Part shown: positions 1 through 9,284 of the stretch, in pieces
Position numbering within the stretch: position 1 is the first letter of the stretch
Layout: each line of letters opens with the position of its first letter
Assembly: GCA_036374995.1 (NCBI GenBank)
Contig: DASUSS010000055.1
Location: 1 to 48,161, forward strand
DNA length: 48,161 nucleotides
DNA from: SH-MAG3 sp036374995
GTDB taxonomy: Bacteria > Gemmatimonadota > Gemmatimonadetes > Longimicrobiales > RSA9
Reading direction: 5' to 3'
The notes under the pieces: generated by a model
Databases searched by the model: none
What the model was told of the DNA's origin: nothing
The model's input: the letters and a program-made list of their open reading frames with translations, nothing else
Position numbers and translations under genes: made by a program

Positions 1-281
1 GTCGAGAACGTCTTGCCCTGTGCATCGGTCATGAGCGACACGGTACCGCCGCCGCCGAGCGACTCGTGCAGCAGGAAATTGAGCGCGTTCAGGTTCGGCA
101 GCTCGAACCGCTCCACCTTCCCTTTTACGAGATCGCCGAAGTGGCTCCTGACGCGGTCCACCGTGAGCGTCTCCCGCAGGAACGGGTAGAACTCGGGGCG
201 CAGCGCGATCACGCCGACGTTGACCGTGTCGCCCTTGTCGCCGGAGCGGCCGTGCGCGATGCGGTGCAATGAAACCTCCAT
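1..281 (-). CDS. AtuA-like ferredoxin-fold protein (3' end beyond window)
   Basis: The first 93 codons of a minus-strand gene are visible; its end lies left of position 1. The N-terminus contains HRIAHGRSGDKGDT followed by NVGVIALRPEFYPFLR, which I recognise as the small C-terminal domain of AtuA (acyclic terpene utilisation) proteins. In Pseudomonas AtuA this domain is fused to the large domain; here it is a separate gene starting one base after the stop of the large-domain gene, so the two products very probably form one complex. The precise biochemical role of AtuA is not settled; it belongs to citronellol/geraniol-type catabolism and is often found beside acyl-CoA carboxylases. The ATG at 281 is the only reasonable start and directly follows the upstream stop. 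Confidence 0.8.
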   Translation of the reverse strand, partial: MEVSLHRIAHGRSGDKGDTVNVGVIALRPEFYPFLRETLTVDRVRSHFGDLVKGKVERFELPNLNALNFLLHESLGGGGTVSLMTDAQGKTFS

Positions 282-282
282 G

Positions 283-1662
283 TCAGGCCTCCCGCACTTC
301 GACGCGCAGGTGCGGCTCGATCTGCGTGCGATCGATCAGTGCCGGCCAGTACGCGACGATGTCCTGCACGCGCGGCCGGCCGCCGGCGAAGCCGGTCACA
401 CTCGGCGGCCCCGTCAGGATCAGTGGCGCGATCTCGCGTGTGAACGCCTCGACCGGCGCCTTCGCGGGCGCGCGTACGGCCACGCGCAGCTCGACCTCGG
501 GGAGATCCGGCGGCGGCTCGCCCGCGAGGTGCCCGTGCGTGGAGCTCCAGCCGACCAGCTCCGTGCGGATCTCGTCGAACTCCATGCCCATGCGCTCGAG
601 CCGCTCCCGCAGCACCCGATCGGCCATGCGAGCCTTCTCCGCGGCGTCCGGCCACGCGTACACGAGAGTACCTACGGCCTTGTACCCCGCGCTGTACGAG
701 ATCGAGACCTTCAGCATGTCGGTCGGCTTCGATCCCTTCACGCCGTGCACGCGCACGCGATTCGGCCCGGCATCCTCGAGGTGGATCGTCGTGAAATCCG
801 CGACGACATCCGGCGTGATGTACGTGCGCGGGTCACCCATCTCGTACAGGATCTGCTCCGCCACGACCGCGCGGCTCACGAGGCCGCCCGTGCCCTCGTG
901 CTTCGTCACGACGAACGTACCATCCGCGTACGCCTCGATGATCGGGTAGCCGACATCGCTCAGGTCCTTGATCTCGCGCCAGGCGACGAGCGAGTTGCCG
1001 CCACTCGCCTGCGCGCCGCACTCGTTGATGTGTCCCGCGACGACACCCGACGCGATGCGGTCGTAGTCGTCAGGCGACCACCCGAACGCGTGCATCATCG
1101 GCGCGTACGTGAGTGCGGTATCGGTGGAGCGGCCGGTGATCACGACGTGCGCGCCCTGCCGCAACGCTTCGACTATGGGCCGCGCACCGATGTACGCGTT
1201 TGCGCTCTGGATCCGGTCGAGCACATCCGTGAGCGGCGCCCCGGTGTCCATGTTGCGGAGCTCGTGGCCGGCCTCGATCAGCGCGTCCAGGCGGTCCATG
1301 ATGTCGTCGCCCGAGACGAGCGCCACCTTTGCCCTGCCGGTGAGGCCGGTCCGGCGTGCCTCCTCGAGCACCGCGTTCGCGCAGGCATCGGTGTTGACAC
1401 CGCCGGCATTCGCGACGACCCGGATGTCCTTCTCGACGCAGTCCGGCAGGATCTCGCCCATGAGCGGCACGAAATCGCGCGCGTATCCCTGCGACGGATC
1501 GCGGGAGCGCTGCTTCTGGAGGATGCTCATCGTGACTTCGGCGAGGTAGTCGAGCATCAGGTAGTCGACCTGGCCGCGGCGCACCTGCTCGACCGGCGCC
1601 TGGAGGCGGTCGCCCCAGAAGCCCTGGCCGGATGCGATGCGGATCGATTCGGGTTTCCTCAT
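283..1662 (-). CDS. AtuA-family (DUF1446) protein, large domain
   Basis: A 459-residue protein beginning MRKPESIRIASGQGFWGDR, a typical opening of the DUF1446/AtuA family. Further family features are the stretch VVANAGGVNTDACAN near residues 80-95, VITGRSTDTALTYAPMMH near 194-210, and INECGAQASGGN near 233-244. It lacks the small ferredoxin-fold domain of full-length AtuA; that domain is encoded by the next gene, one base downstream. The ATG overlaps the stop of the acyl-CoA carboxylase gene by 4 nt (ATGA), so translation is likely coupled. Known members act in acyclic terpene or related branched-acid catabolism, but the catalysed step is not firmly known. Context with an acyl-CoA carboxylase and a B12 mutase subunit suggests branched acyl-CoA breakdown. 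Confidence 0.88.
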   Translation of the reverse strand: MRKPESIRIASGQGFWGDRLQAPVEQVRRGQVDYLMLDYLAEVTMSILQKQRSRDPSQGYARDFVPLMGEILPDCVEKDIRVVANAGGVNTDACANAVLEEARRTGLTGRAKVALVSGDDIMDRLDALIEAGHELRNMDTGAPLTDVLDRIQSANAYIGARPIVEALRQGAHVVITGRSTDTALTYAPMMHAFGWSPDDYDRIASGVVAGHINECGAQASGGNSLVAWREIKDLSDVGYPIIEAYADGTFVVTKHEGTGGLVSRAVVAEQILYEMGDPRTYITPDVVADFTTIHLEDAGPNRVRVHGVKGSKPTDMLKVSISYSAGYKAVGTLVYAWPDAAEKARMADRVLRERLERMGMEFDEIRTELVGWSSTHGHLAGEPPPDLPEVELRVAVRAPAKAPVEAFTREIAPLILTGPPSVTGFAGGRPRVQDIVAYWPALIDRTQIEPHLRVEVREA

Positions 1663-3302
1663 GAGCTCGCGATGCGCGGATCGAGACCGCCGAACGGACC
1701 GACGTGTGCGCCCGGATTGTGCAGTGCCGTCCAGAGTGCAGCGGCAATCGTCGCGCGCGTATCCTCCGGTGCGACGATCGCGTCGACAAAGCCGCGCGCC
1801 GCGGCGTAGCGCGCATCCAGCTGATGCTCGTAGTCCGCGCGGACGGCGTCGATCTTCGTCTGGAGCGCCTCGTCCGGCTGCATGCGCTTCTGCTTCAGCT
1901 CATCGAGCTGCGGCCCGAACAGCGCCATCACGGCACTGTCGCCCTCCATCACACCCATGCGGCCGGTCGGCCAGGTGAAGATGAAGTCGGGATCGAAGCC
2001 CTGCCCTGCCATGGCGTAGTAGCCGGCACCCGAGGCGTGATTGATCGTGAGCACGACCTTCGGTACGGTCGCGGTCGCCATCGCCTCGACGAAACGAGCA
2101 CCCGCGCGGATGATGCCGGAGTGCTCCGCATCCGTGCCAACCATGAAGCCGCTCACGTCCTGGACGAACAGCAGCGGCGTACGATGCCGGTTCATGGTCT
2201 CGATGAAGAACGCCGCCTTCTCGGCGCTGTCCGTGTAGATGATACCGCCGAACTTCGGTGCACCACCGGCAGGATCCTTGATCATGCCGCGCGCGTTCGC
2301 GAGCACGCCGACGGGCAGACCGGAGATGCGCGCGGTCGCGCAGATCAGCTCCGGCGCGTGATCCCTCTGGAACTCATCGATGCTGCCGTCGTCGAGCAGC
2401 GTCTCGAGCAGAGCATGCATGTCGTACGGCTGCCGATGATTGTCGGGGATGAGCTCGTAGAGCGCGTCGGCGGCCCGATCATCCGCCGGCGTGCGGTCGA
2501 GCGCGTAGCCGGCGGGCGGCGTGTAGGGCAGCTCGGAGATCAGCTCGCGGATCCGGTCGACGCACGCGCGGTCGTCGGGCATGCGGTAGTGCGCGACGCC
2601 GGAGATCGCGTTGTGAGTCCATGCGCCGCCGAGCTCTTCACCCTCGACGGTCTGACCGGTTGCACCCTTTACCAGATTCGGGCCGCCGAGACCCATGAAG
2701 CTGGTTCCCTCCACCATCAGGATGACATCGGAGAGCGCAGGCAGGTAGGCACCGCCGGCGATGCACGGTCCCATTACCGCCGCGAGCTGCGGCACGGCCA
2801 GGTACCGCCGCATGATCGAGTTGTAGTAGAAGATTCGACTCGCGCCGTACTGACCGGGAAAGACGCCACCCTGATACGGCAGGTTCACGCCGGCGGAGTC
2901 GACGAGGTAGACGATCGGCACGCGGCAGCGCATCGCGATCTCCTGCGCGCGCAGCATCTTCGTGATCGTCTCCGGCCACCATGACCCCGCCTTCACGGTC
3001 GCGTCGTTGGCTACGACGACGACGGGACGCTCGTGCACCCAGCCGATCCCGGTGACGACACCCGCGGCCGGCGCCTGGCCCTCGTAGCGGTCGTGCGCAA
3101 CGAGCAGCCCGATCTCGAACAGCTCGGTATCCGGGTCCAGGAGCAGCGCGATTCGTTCACGCGCCGTCAGCTTGCCCTGTCCGTGCTGCCGGGCGGTCCG
3201 GTCCGCGCCGCCACCCTCGCGGAGCCGCTCCTCCAGCGCGCGGACCTCACCGGTCAACGCCCGCAGGCGAGTGCCGACCGCGGCCTGCGGCTGTGTGCTC
3301 AC
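1659..3302 (-). CDS. Acyl-CoA carboxylase, carboxyltransferase (beta) subunit
   Basis: A 547-residue biotin-dependent carboxyltransferase. It has the N-terminal crotonase-like half with HGQGKLTARERI and MGPCIAGGAYLPALSD (oxyanion/acyl-CoA site), and the C-terminal half with GGIIYTDSAEKAAFFIE and NHASGAGYYAMAGQGFDPD (carboxybiotin site). It would transfer CO2 from carboxybiotin to an acyl-CoA in the cytosol together with a biotin carboxylase alpha subunit, which is not in this window. GGAYLPALSD resembles methylcrotonyl-CoA carboxylase beta, whereas VEGTSF and THNAISGVAH resemble propionyl-CoA carboxylase, so the substrate cannot be fixed from sequence alone. The GTG start overlaps the B12-subunit stop by 4 nt (GTGA) and the stop overlaps the AtuA start by 4 nt. 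Confidence 0.92.
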   Translation of the reverse strand: MSTQPQAAVGTRLRALTGEVRALEERLREGGGADRTARQHGQGKLTARERIALLLDPDTELFEIGLLVAHDRYEGQAPAAGVVTGIGWVHERPVVVVANDATVKAGSWWPETITKMLRAQEIAMRCRVPIVYLVDSAGVNLPYQGGVFPGQYGASRIFYYNSIMRRYLAVPQLAAVMGPCIAGGAYLPALSDVILMVEGTSFMGLGGPNLVKGATGQTVEGEELGGAWTHNAISGVAHYRMPDDRACVDRIRELISELPYTPPAGYALDRTPADDRAADALYELIPDNHRQPYDMHALLETLLDDGSIDEFQRDHAPELICATARISGLPVGVLANARGMIKDPAGGAPKFGGIIYTDSAEKAAFFIETMNRHRTPLLFVQDVSGFMVGTDAEHSGIIRAGARFVEAMATATVPKVVLTINHASGAGYYAMAGQGFDPDFIFTWPTGRMGVMEGDSAVMALFGPQLDELKQKRMQPDEALQTKIDAVRADYEHQLDARYAAARGFVDAIVAPEDTRATIAAALWTALHNPGAHVGPFGGLDPRIASS

Positions 3303-3724
3303 GAGCCCTTGCCGGCTCCCTGCGCGCGTTCCGCAAAATGGGCACGCACGAAATCGATCGGAGCACTCGTCGGCGTGCCGGGGCCGAACAGCTTGCCCAC
3401 TCCCTGCGCCTCCAGCGTGGCGATGTCCTCCTCCGGCATGATTCCGCCGCCGATCACGAGGACATCGTCGAGACCCTCCTGCCTGAGCAGCTCCAGCACG
3501 CGCGGAAACAGCGTCATGTGCGCGCCGGAAAGCACCGAGAGCGCAACGACGTCGACATCCTCCTGGATCGCTGCATTCGCGATCATCTCCGGCGTCTGAT
3601 GCAGCCCGGTGTAGATCACCTCGAAGCCGGCGTCGCGGAACGCGCTCGCAATCACCTTCGCACCGCGGTCATGGCCATCCAGCCCGGGTTTCGCCACCAG
3701 CACGCGGATCCTGTCATTGCTCAT
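3299..3724 (-). CDS. B12-binding (small) subunit of acyl-CoA mutase
   Basis: A 141-residue cobalamin-binding domain protein. It carries the full base-off/His-on motif: Asp16-x-His18-x-x-Gly21 (DGHDRG), Ser63-x-Leu65 and Gly92-Gly93-Gly94. His18 is the predicted lower cobalt ligand. It is the stand-alone small subunit expected to pair with the large mutase subunit at 6196-7926, which has no B12 domain of its own. Size and sequence fit both IcmB and archaeal-type methylmalonyl-CoA mutase small subunits. The ATG at 3724 is preceded by a strong GGGAGGA ribosome site nine bases upstream and by a good promoter, so an in-frame upstream extension was not used. It leads the operon with the carboxylase and AtuA genes. 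Confidence 0.9.
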   Translation of the reverse strand: MSNDRIRVLVAKPGLDGHDRGAKVIASAFRDAGFEVIYTGLHQTPEMIANAAIQEDVDVVALSVLSGAHMTLFPRVLELLRQEGLDDVLVIGGGIMPEEDIATLEAQGVGKLFGPGTPTSAPIDFVRAHFAERAQGAGKGS

Positions 3725-3747
3725 GCGGTATGTCCTCCCGGGGGCGA

Positions 3748-3776
3748 ATGTTACGGCTGCCGCGCAACCGGCGCAA
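3748..3776 (-). promoter_or_regulatory. Sigma70-type promoter of the B12-subunit/carboxylase/AtuA operon
   Basis: On the minus strand TTGCGC (3776-3771) and TAACAT (3753-3748) are separated by exactly 17 bases. This puts the start of transcription near 3741, just upstream of the GGGAGGA ribosome site of the B12-subunit gene. Seen by eye only. Confidence 0.5.
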
Positions 3777-3832
3777 CGAACGCCGGTGCCTCGCATGGCT
3801 GACGGTTCAGGACCGGGGAATGCTCGATCGGG

Positions 3833-4636
3833 TCAACGCTGAATTCTGGTGCCGCGTCCGCACGATCGGGCGACGGCGATGAGGCTGTCGGCTCGGTGAT
3901 GGAACGGCGTACCGTCCCAGTCGCCGAAGTACTCGATCGCGGCAAAGCCGGCCGCGCGGAGGAGGGCGTCGATCTCGGTGGCAGTGCGAAGCCTCAGCGC
4001 GTGAGCCTTCCGCCCCTGCTCGGCGCCGCGGCGCCAGACGAGCCGCTCGTGGCTCACGCCGCTGAGCGGGTCGAAGCGGCGGCGCACCCGGACCTCCGTG
4101 CCGTCCGGCAGCGTCCAGTGGTCACGCTCCGCAAAATGGGCGACGACGTCGTCGCGATGCATGGTCTCGAGGAGCAGCGCGCCCTCCGGAGTCAGCACGC
4201 GGCGGGCCTCGCGTAGCGCGGCGATGTCGTCGGCATCATCGAGGAAGAGTCCGAGGCTCGTGTAGACGTTGAGTACGGCATCGAAGGAGCGGTCGGGGAA
4301 CGGCAGGAATCTGATGTCGGCGGCCGCATAGACGGCGGCAGCCGCGCCGTCGAGGCGCTCCGGGCGAAGCCCGGCCCCGGCGTCGGTACGCGCCACGCGT
4401 CGCAGGAGCTCGTGCGAGAGGTCCGCGCCGACCGCCTCGAGTCCGGCCGCAGCGAGCAGCTCGGTGTGACGTCCCCAGCCGCAGGGCGCGTCGAGCAGGC
4501 GTGCGCCGACCGGGAGGCCGAGCAGCTCGCGGATGCCGGCGACCTCGCGGCGGCTGCGCTGCTCCGGGAACAGCGGATCGTGCATCTCGAAGTAGCGGTC
4601 GTCGAAGTACGTCCGCCACCACGGCGAGTCGCTCAT
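3833..4636 (-). CDS. Class I SAM-dependent methyltransferase
   Basis: A 267-residue protein with motif I LLDAPCGWGRHTELL (Asp49 to Gly55) binding S-adenosylmethionine, followed by an acidic GADLS at the end of beta-2 and a motif IV-like FDAVLNVYTSLGLF. The DAPCGxGRH form of motif I is typical of small methyltransferases of unknown substrate. The ATG at 4636 overlaps the stop of the upstream CorC-type gene by 4 nt, so both are likely translated together. Nothing in the sequence names the substrate. A 108-base gap with its own promoter separates it from the downstream mutase subunit gene. Confidence 0.85.
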   Translation of the reverse strand: MSDSPWWRTYFDDRYFEMHDPLFPEQRSRREVAGIRELLGLPVGARLLDAPCGWGRHTELLAAAGLEAVGADLSHELLRRVARTDAGAGLRPERLDGAAAAVYAAADIRFLPFPDRSFDAVLNVYTSLGLFLDDADDIAALREARRVLTPEGALLLETMHRDDVVAHFAERDHWTLPDGTEVRVRRRFDPLSGVSHERLVWRRGAEQGRKAHALRLRTATEIDALLRAAGFAAIEYFGDWDGTPFHHRADSLIAVARSCGRGTRIQR

Positions 4637-6015
4637 TCCCAGTCCTCGCCCCCGTCATCCGCGGCAGCGGGCGGCGGCGCGAGGAACACCGCGAGCCGCG
4701 CGACGCGCCGGCCGTCCATCTCCAGAACGCGCAGCGTGCCGCCGCGGATCGTGACCTCATCGCCGACGCGTGCGACGCGACCGAGCCGGCCGAGCACGAA
4801 GCCGCCGACCGTAGTGTAATCCTCGTCGGGGAGCCGCAGGCCGTAGAGCTCGTTCAGCCCGGAGATCGCGAAGCCGCCGCTGATGAGCAGCTCGCCGTTC
4901 GCGCCGTGCGTGACCTCCGCGGGAACCTCGTCCAGCTCGTCGGCGATCTCGCCGACGATCTCCTCCACGACGTCTTCGATCGTCACGATACCGGCCGTGC
5001 CGCCGAACTCATCGACGACGATCGCGAGATGCGCCCGCTCGCGCCGCATCTCGCGCAGCAGCGCCTCGACCGGCTTCGTGTCCGGCACGAACAGTCCCGG
5101 CCTCATGATCTCCCGCAGATCGGTGGTTCCCAGCGTCTGCGCGCGCCACACGTCACGGGCGAGGATGACGCCGACGATGCGGTCGATGGTTTCCTCGAAG
5201 ACCGGGTAGCGTGAGTGACCCTGCTCCAGGATAAAGGCCGCAGTCTCGGTGATCGGACGGCCGACCGGCACGCCGATCACCGCCGTGCGCGGCGTCATGA
5301 CCTCCGCAGCCGTTGTATCCGAGAGGCCGAACACGCCACGGATCATCTCGACCGGATCCTCGCGCAGCAGGCCGTGCTCGTACGTCTGCGTGAGCAGCAT
5401 CTCCAGCTCCTCCGGCCGGTGGACACGCTCCGCCTCCCGCGGCGAGCGCAGCCCGAAGATACGCAGCAGCAGATTCGCGGCGCCGTTCAGGAATGCGATG
5501 AACGGCGTGAGCACGCGCGAGAACAGGATGAGCGGTCCGGCAGTCCACATCGAGACGGACTCCGGAAAGAGCAGTGCGAGCGACTTCGGCGCGAGCTCGC
5601 CGAGCACGATGTGCAGCACGGTGATGAACAGGAATGCGATGACGGTCGCGACCACGTGCGACGCGATGACGTCGAACGGCGGCGGCAGGCCATCGAAGAC
5701 GGTGACGATGATGGCCGCGATGGTGGACTCGCCGACCCAGCCGAGCGCGAGCGAGGCGAGCGTGATGCCGAGCTGCGTGCCGGAGATGTAGTGGTCGAGC
5801 CGGTGGATCGCCGCCTCGGCCATGCGGGCGCGCCGGTTGCCGGTGCGGGCGAGCGCCTCGATGCGCGTCCGCCGTGCGCCGACGAGCGCGAACTCGGCCG
5901 CGACGAAGAAGCCGTTCGCGGCGACCAGCAGGAAGGCGACGCCGAGTCGCAGGAAGATGGCACCGATGCCGAGCGTCGGCTGCGCCGCATCGGCCGCTTC
6001 AGCGAGCAACGGCAT
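4633..6015 (-). CDS. HlyC/CorC (CNNM) family membrane protein: DUF21, two CBS, CorC domain
   Basis: A 460-residue inner-membrane protein. The order is an N-terminal DUF21 membrane domain with hydrophobic segments (LGVAFLLVAANGFFVAAEFALV near 18-40, a long stretch near 100-170), a CBS pair around EVMTPRTAVIGVP and VILARDVWRAQ, and a C-terminal CorC_HlyC domain containing FGGTAGIVTIEDVVEEIVGEI. Family members are linked to magnesium and cobalt homeostasis or export; calling it a haemolysin would be unsupported. I take ATG 6015 as start because a TTG further upstream at 6036 lies inside an inverted-repeat element. The ATG has a moderate GGCAGGA ribosome site. It is translationally coupled to the methyltransferase downstream. 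Confidence 0.88.
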   Translation of the reverse strand: MPLLAEAADAAQPTLGIGAIFLRLGVAFLLVAANGFFVAAEFALVGARRTRIEALARTGNRRARMAEAAIHRLDHYISGTQLGITLASLALGWVGESTIAAIIVTVFDGLPPPFDVIASHVVATVIAFLFITVLHIVLGELAPKSLALLFPESVSMWTAGPLILFSRVLTPFIAFLNGAANLLLRIFGLRSPREAERVHRPEELEMLLTQTYEHGLLREDPVEMIRGVFGLSDTTAAEVMTPRTAVIGVPVGRPITETAAFILEQGHSRYPVFEETIDRIVGVILARDVWRAQTLGTTDLREIMRPGLFVPDTKPVEALLREMRRERAHLAIVVDEFGGTAGIVTIEDVVEEIVGEIADELDEVPAEVTHGANGELLISGGFAISGLNELYGLRLPDEDYTTVGGFVLGRLGRVARVGDEVTIRGGTLRVLEMDGRRVARLAVFLAPPPAAADDGGEDWE

Positions 6016-6033
6016 CCACGTCCTGCCGGGCGT

Positions 6034-6158
6034 CAACGGACTTCAAGCGCGGAGGGCGCGGAGGCCAGCGAGGTGCGGGAGAAGCATGGGTCATTCATCG
6101 GGACCCCCACTCTCCCGGATCTCGTAGTCCTCCGCGCCCTCCGCGCTTGAATCCGTTG
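6034..6158. repeat. Inverted-repeat element, TIR CAACGGA-TTCAAGCGCGGAG
   Basis: Left arm 6034-6063 and right arm 6130-6158 are reverse complements over about 29 bases with a single-base insertion. Each arm ends outward in CAACGGA and contains GCGCGGAGG as a tandem pair. The inner flanks remain weakly complementary, so the whole 125 bases could fold into one long hairpin. It lies between the mutase large-subunit gene and the CorC-type gene. A diverged relative sits at 32209-32453. It encodes nothing; it looks like a MITE- or REP-like intergenic repeat. Confidence 0.7.
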
Positions 6159-6195
6159 TACGATGACCCGGCCGGCTCTGTACAGGACACCCGCC

Positions 6196-7926
<1,731 letters not shown>

Positions 7927-8002
7927 CTGTTTCCTTCCCCGGTTCCGGTCGCTACCCGGAAGATAATGGCAGGGAAACGGAAAGTGAAAGTGAAAGCCGG
8001 GC

Positions 8003-9058
8003 TCATCCGCGCAGGATCAGGGCCGCAACGTCATAGGGGGTGATGCGGCCGGCCTCGAGATCGGGCAGTGCGCGGTGCAGCGCCTCGGCGCCGCCGCGCT
8101 CGATCCAGACGGAGCGCTGGACGCTGCGGGCGACTTCCTCCCGGACGCGCTCGGCGAGGCGCTGGCGCCGCCGGCGGGAGAGTTCCCCGCTCTCCAGCAG
8201 CCAGCCGCGGTGTCTTTCGAGTGTCTCGGCCAGCTCGATGACTCCCGCGCCGGTTTCCGCGGTCGTCTTCAGCACCGGGATCTCCCAGGCCGGGGCAGCC
8301 GCCTCTCCGGCCACGGCCTCCTGCCCGGCCGCAGCGGCGGGCGCCGCCGCACCGCGCGGTCTGACCCGCTTCATGTCGACGCCGTGATGCGCCGGCACAT
8401 TGCGCAGTGCCTGTCCGGAGCGGAAGTGCAGCATCATCGAGATCTCGCGGGCGACGCGGTCCGCGCCCGGCCGATCCGACTTGTTGATGACGAACAGGTC
8501 GGCCGCCTCCATCAGGCCGGCCTTCATCGCCTGGATGCCGTCGCCGGACTCCGGCACGAGCACGACGACGGTGGAATCCGCGGCCGCGGCAATGTCGAGC
8601 TCCGACTGACCGACGCCGACGGTCTCGACGATGATCCGATCGAAGCCGAACGCGTCCATCACGTCGGCGATCTCCTTCGTGGCGAGCGCGAGCCCGCCGA
8701 GCGAGCCGCGCGTGGCCATCGAGCGGATGAAGACGCCGTCGTCCATCGAGATCTCGTTCATCCGGATCCGATCGCCGAGCAGCGCTCCGCCCGTGAACGG
8801 CGAGGTGGGGTCCACGGCGATGACGCCGACCGTCTCGCCGCGGTCGCGGTAATGCGCGATGAGCGCCGCGGTGAGCGTCGACTTCCCGGCACCGGGCGGC
8901 CCCGTGATCCCGATCCGGTGCGCGCGGCCGATGCGCGGGTAGATCGCGTTCAGCAGCTCCGTGAACCCGGCGCGCTGGTTCTCGACAATGCTGATCGCTC
9001 TCGCGAGCGCCGGTCTGCGGCGGGCGTCGAACTCCTTCAGGAGCGTGTCGGTCGACAT
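8003..9058 (-). CDS. meaB: MeaB/ArgK-type GTPase, mutase chaperone
   Basis: A 351-residue G3E-type GTPase. The P-loop GPPGAGKS is at 53-60, the Mg/switch region around AVDPTSPFTGGALLGDR at 81-97, ETVGVGQSE at 145-153, and the guanine-specificity motif NKSD at 192-195. MeaB proteins protect B12-dependent mutases and gate cofactor loading and release in the cytosol. Placement directly upstream of the mutase large subunit supports that role. An alanine/proline-rich segment (about residues 236-257) is inserted before the C-terminal dimerisation part, longer than usual. The start at ATG 9058 lacks a Shine-Dalgarno sequence, but a perfect TTGACA lies 31 bases upstream, compatible with a leaderless message. 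Confidence 0.92.
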   Translation of the reverse strand: MSTDTLLKEFDARRRPALARAISIVENQRAGFTELLNAIYPRIGRAHRIGITGPPGAGKSTLTAALIAHYRDRGETVGVIAVDPTSPFTGGALLGDRIRMNEISMDDGVFIRSMATRGSLGGLALATKEIADVMDAFGFDRIIVETVGVGQSELDIAAAADSTVVVLVPESGDGIQAMKAGLMEAADLFVINKSDRPGADRVAREISMMLHFRSGQALRNVPAHHGVDMKRVRPRGAAAPAAAAGQEAVAGEAAAPAWEIPVLKTTAETGAGVIELAETLERHRGWLLESGELSRRRRQRLAERVREEVARSVQRSVWIERGGAEALHRALPDLEAGRITPYDVAALILRG

Positions 9059-9065
9059 GCGCAGG

Positions 9066-9094
9066 AAGGTGTGTGAGGCAGGGGCAGGTGTCAA
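9066..9094 (-). promoter_or_regulatory. Possible promoter of meaB
   Basis: On the minus strand a consensus TTGACA (9094-9089) is followed after 17 bases by a poor CACCTT (9071-9066). Transcription would begin at or next to the meaB ATG at 9058. The -10 match is weak, so this is tentative. Confidence 0.3.
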
Positions 9095-9106
9095 ACGGCA
9101 GCTCTA

Positions 9107-9276
9107 CGTCACAGAGGCACAGAGGCACGGAGTTTTGGCATCCGGCACGACATGCGATTCCGGTTTCCGCTGATCCTGCCGGTGTTGCTCCGTATGCAGG
9201 ATCAAAACCGAGTCAATGACACGAGTGCATTCGCCGGAACCCGACCAGACCTCTGTGCCTCCGTGCCTCTGTGACG
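9107..9276. repeat. Inverted repeat with CACAGAGG tandem arms
   Basis: Arm 9107-9132 (CGTCACAGAGGCACAGAGGC and on) and arm 9251-9276 are reverse complements at 24 of 26 positions. Each arm is itself a tandem of an 8-base unit CACAGAGG/CACGGAGG. The element fills the gap between the end of the ubiB-like gene and the meaB promoter. From memory, similar CACAGAGGCACAGAGG repeats are scattered between genes of many environmental bacteria. It could end ubiB transcription as a hairpin, but no uridine tract follows. Confidence 0.65.
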
Positions 9277-9284
9277 CAGAGAGC

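Noticed and set aside
220..1809. Long plus-strand frame opposite AtuA
   Set aside because: A high-GC antisense shadow; composition rich in Arg/His/Asp with no domain, while the minus-strand frame has clear AtuA motifs.
6016..6036. TTG start for the CorC-type protein
   Set aside because: It falls within the arm of the inverted repeat; ATG 6015 has a ribosome site and suits the family.
8288..8355. Ala/Pro-rich part of meaB as a frameshift
   Set aside because: The frame continues smoothly on both sides into conserved MeaB sequence, so it is a low-complexity linker, not an error.
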